Below, in pieces: positions 36,490 through 38,767 of a DNA stretch of 38,767 bases. A program made the position numbers and the translations under genes. The DNA lies in contig NZ_UFQB01000041.1 in the NCBI RefSeq assembly GCF_900496965.1, positions 1 through 38,767 of the forward strand, written 5' to 3'. Numbering within the stretch: position 1 is the stretch's first letter; each line of letters starts with the position of its first letter. The notes under the pieces were generated by a model. It was not told where the DNA came from. It saw only the letters and a program-made list of their open reading frames with translations, and did not search any database. The stretch comes from Achromobacter agilis. Its GTDB lineage: Bacteria > Pseudomonadota > Gammaproteobacteria > Burkholderiales > Burkholderiaceae_B.

Positions 36490-37941
36490 ATGTCCGCCCC
36501 CATCTCCAACGTCCGTCCCGAGCCCGACCAGGTCCTGGTCGATATCGCCGACTACGTCCTCAACCATAAGATCCAGAGCGGCCTGGCCTACGAGACCGCC
36601 CGCAACTGCCTGATCGACACCCTGGGCTGCGGCCTGGAAGCGCTGGAATATCCGGCGTGCAGGAAACTGCTGGGTCCCGTCGTGCCCGGCACCATCGTTC
36701 CCCATGGCGCCAAGGTCCCTGGCACGCAATTCCAGCTCGATCCCGTCCAGGCCGCGTTCAACATCGGCGCGATGATCCGCTGGCTGGACTTCAACGACAC
36801 CTGGCTGGCCGCCGAATGGGGCCATCCCTCGGACAATCTCGGCGGCATCCTGGCCACCGCCGATTGGCTCTCGCGCACCGCCGTCGCCGCCGGCAAGCCG
36901 CCGCTCCTGATGCGCGACGTGCTGACCGGCATGATCAAGGCCCACGAGATCCAGGGCTGCATCGCGCTGGAAAACTCCTTCAACAAGGTGGGCCTCGATC
37001 ACGTCGTGCTGGTCAAGGTGGCCTCCACCGCCGTCGTGGCCCAAATGCTCGGCCTGAACCGCGACGAAGTGATCAACGCGGTGTCGCTCGCCTGGGTGGA
37101 CGGGCAGAGCCTGCGCACGTATCGCCACGCCCCCAACACCGGCAGCAGGAAGAGCTGGGCCGCCGGCGACGCCACCAGCCGCGCGGTGCGCCTGGCCCTG
37201 ATCGCCCGGACCGGCGAAATGGGTTACCCCTCGGTGCTGAGCGCCAAGACCTGGGGCTTCTACGACGTGCTGTTCAAGGGCCAGCCTTTCCGGTTCCAGC
37301 GCCCCTACGGCAGCTACGTCATGGAAAACGTGCTGTTCAAGATCTCGTTCCCGGCCGAATTCCACGCGCAGACCGCCGTCGAATGCGCCATGGACATCCA
37401 CCAGCGCTTGCAGGGCGCGGGCAAGCGCCCCGAGGACATCGCGAAAATCACGATCCGCACGCACGAGGCTTGCCTCCGCATCATCGACAAGAAGGGCCCG
37501 CTCGACAATCCGGCCGACCGGGACCACTGCATCCAGTACATGGTGGCCGTGCCGGTGCTGTTCGGGCGCCTGACCGCGGCCGACTATGAAGACGCGGTCG
37601 CGCGGGATCCGCGCATCGATGTCCTGCGCGACAGGATCGTCTGCGTCGAGGATCCGGCCTACACGCGGGACTACCACGATCCCGACAAGCGCTCGATCGC
37701 CAACGCGCTGACCGTGGAGTTCGCCGACGGCACCCGCCTGGACGAAATCGTCTGCGAGTACCCCATCGGCCACAAGCGCCGCCGCGCCGAAGGGATTCCG
37801 CTGCTGGAAGACAAGTTCCGCGTGAACCTGGCCCGTATGTTCCCGGCCCGGCAGCAGAACCGCATCCTGGACGCGTCGCTCGACCAGGAAACGCTGGAAT
37901 CCATGCCGGCGCACGAGTACGTGGACCTGTACGCGATCTGA
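36490..37941 (+). CDS. prpD: 2-methylcitrate dehydratase (MmgE/PrpD family)
   Basis: Dehydrates 2-methylcitrate to 2-methyl-cis-aconitate. The 483-residue length equals that of E. coli PrpD. Family segments are visible: DTLGCGLEAL, RWLDFNDTWLAAEWGHPSDNLGGIL (near residues 97-121), FNKVGLDHV, RTYRHAPNTGSRKSWAAGDATSRAV and SFPAEFHAQTAVE. The presence of PrpD means the AcnD-PrpF pair is not needed; neither is in the window. AGGAGAGG precedes the ATG. No propionyl-CoA synthetase gene (prpE) follows, so the propionyl-CoA source must be elsewhere or endogenous. Confidence 0.96.
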   Translation: MSAPISNVRPEPDQVLVDIADYVLNHKIQSGLAYETARNCLIDTLGCGLEALEYPACRKLLGPVVPGTIVPHGAKVPGTQFQLDPVQAAFNIGAMIRWLDFNDTWLAAEWGHPSDNLGGILATADWLSRTAVAAGKPPLLMRDVLTGMIKAHEIQGCIALENSFNKVGLDHVVLVKVASTAVVAQMLGLNRDEVINAVSLAWVDGQSLRTYRHAPNTGSRKSWAAGDATSRAVRLALIARTGEMGYPSVLSAKTWGFYDVLFKGQPFRFQRPYGSYVMENVLFKISFPAEFHAQTAVECAMDIHQRLQGAGKRPEDIAKITIRTHEACLRIIDKKGPLDNPADRDHCIQYMVAVPVLFGRLTAADYEDAVARDPRIDVLRDRIVCVEDPAYTRDYHDPDKRSIANALTVEFADGTRLDEIVCEYPIGHKRRRAEGIPLLEDKFRVNLARMFPARQQNRILDASLDQETLESMPAHEYVDLYAI

Positions 37942-38031
37942 GCCCCGCGGCGGCGGCCCGCCAGGCCCTTTTCCCTGGGGCCGGCGCGGCCGCGCAGCTT
38001 ACAATGCGGCTTTCCTCGGACGGATCGCGCC

Positions 38032-38460
38032 ATGGCCATGCTTTGGGTCAAGACCTTTCATATAGTCTTTATCGCCTCCTGGTTTGCCGGCTTGTTCTAC
38101 CTGCCGCGCATCTATGTGAACCTGGCGCAGCAGTCGGACTCGACCGTCCAGGCAACGCTGCTGGGCATGGCCCGCCGCCTGTATCGCTTCACCACGATCC
38201 TCGCCGTGGCCGCCATTCTGCTCGGCCTGTGGCTGTACCTGGGCTACGGCATCGGCATGGGCCCCGGAAACGGCTGGATGCACGCGAAGCTCTTTTTCGT
38301 CCTGCTCGTGATCGGCTACCATCACGCCTGTGGCTCGATGCTGCGCAAATTCGAACAGGGCAAGAACGTCCGTTCGCACAAGTTCTATCGCTGGTTCAAC
38401 GAAGTTCCCGTCTTGCTGCTCTTGGTGGTGGTGGCGCTGGTCGTCGTCAAACCCTTCTGA
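38032..38460 (+). CDS. HemJ/CopD-like membrane protein
   Basis: A 142-residue membrane protein with about four helices, matching the HemJ (UPF0093) group of the CopD-like superfamily. The N-terminus LWVKTFHIVFIASWFAGLFYLPRIYVNLA is the HemJ signature, with H10 in the first helix and K86 in GWMHAKLFFVLLVIGYHH; these correspond to the His and Lys that are essential in characterised HemJ, the oxygen-linked protoporphyrinogen oxidase. Some beta-proteobacterial relatives are annotated as CopD-family, so the haem-synthesis role is likely but not certain. A start two codons later (MLWVK, 38038) is equally good. No operon partner is evident. Confidence 0.82.
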   Translation: MAMLWVKTFHIVFIASWFAGLFYLPRIYVNLAQQSDSTVQATLLGMARRLYRFTTILAVAAILLGLWLYLGYGIGMGPGNGWMHAKLFFVLLVIGYHHACGSMLRKFEQGKNVRSHKFYRWFNEVPVLLLLVVVALVVVKPF

Positions 38461-38494
38461 TTCCCCCTACCTTTGCACATTCGCCAGGATTCGT

Positions 38495-38767
38495 ATGTCC
38501 TCAGATGACCAGGACCGCCCGCGCAAGACGCTGACGATCAAGAAAACCGCGCGCGACGCGCACGCCGAAGCCGCGCCCAAGCGCGTGCGCACCGGAGCCC
38601 GCGCCCGCCTGGTCGCCCAGCAGGAGCGCACCAAAGACAACCTCGAGCGCCAGAAAGACCCGGAAGGCTATCAACGGCGCCAGCAGGAATCCGCGCGCGG
38701 CCCGCGCAAGCCCGCAGCGGCGGGCGGCCGGGGGCAGGATGCCCGGGGCCCCGCAAGCCGCGGCGAC
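38495..38767 (+). CDS. basic low-complexity N-terminus of an unidentified protein (partial)
   Basis: Only the first 91 residues are inside the window, and the frame is still open at the edge. The sequence (SSDDQDRPRKTLTIKKTARDAH, then KRVRTGARARLVAQQERTKDN) is rich in Arg, Lys, Gln and Ala with no hydrophobic core, as in the disordered extensions of RNA-modifying enzymes such as pseudouridine synthases or THUMP/SAM RNA methyltransferases. That reading is an inference from composition only. The start has a purine-rich leader (CAGGAT) and lies 34 bases after the previous stop. Confidence 0.55.
   Translation, partial: MSSDDQDRPRKTLTIKKTARDAHAEAAPKRVRTGARARLVAQQERTKDNLERQKDPEGYQRRQQESARGPRKPAAAGGRGQDARGPASRGD

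Overview
The window is GC-rich and tightly coded, and reads as chromosomal DNA of a beta-proteobacterium. The layout and protein types (GntR-sdhCDAB-sdhE-gltA divergent from mdh-prpB-prpC-prpD, a two-domain malic enzyme, a UraD-AllC fusion, GTGTCTGACAC intergenic repeats) point to the Alcaligenaceae, most likely an Achromobacter- or Bordetella-like organism. That placement is an inference from gene content; no 16S or other marker is present.

Layout. Positions 1-3315 (minus): start of odhB and complete odhA (2-oxoglutarate dehydrogenase E2 and E1). 3644-5325: divergent acdR/acdS, an Lrp-type regulator and ACC deaminase. 5673-9642 (plus): a ureide (purine breakdown) operon with PuuE-type allantoinase, a fused OHCU decarboxylase-allantoate amidohydrolase and an M20-family protein with a degraded metal site. 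9824-11872 (minus): an OPT-family transporter. 12085-17253 (plus): an orphan AceE/MdeB-type 2-oxoacid dehydrogenase E1 and malic enzyme MaeB. 17372-18953: a DUF2214 membrane protein and an unrecognised membrane-anchored protein. 19017-25165 (minus): an amidase followed by a urea/amide-type ABC transporter (urtABCDE order), preceded by an AraC/FeaR-like regulator (25404-26351). 26609-32583 (minus): gltA, sdhE, sdhB, sdhA, sdhD, sdhC and a GntR/HutC regulator. 32918-37941 (plus): mdh and the methylcitrate genes prpB, prpC, prpD. 38032-38460: a HemJ/CopD-like membrane protein. The window ends inside an unidentified basic protein.

How the genes work together. The ends are central metabolism: citrate synthase, 2-oxoglutarate dehydrogenase, succinate dehydrogenase, malate dehydrogenase and the methylcitrate cycle. 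Between gltA and odhA lies about 23 kb of mostly nitrogen-scavenging genes whose products feed that core. ACC deaminase yields ammonia and 2-oxobutyrate. The ureide enzymes and the amidase release ammonia. Malic enzyme links malate to pyruvate. A speculative but testable link is that 2-oxobutyrate is oxidised by the orphan E1 to propionyl-CoA, which the prpBCD products would then process.

No tRNA, rRNA, CRISPR array, insertion sequence, phage gene or toxin-defence system was seen. Nothing in the window is clearly a wholly new system. The best leads are the M20 protein with missing metal ligands, the regulated amidase-transporter unit, the paired palindromes before the ureide operon, and the 366-residue unknown protein.
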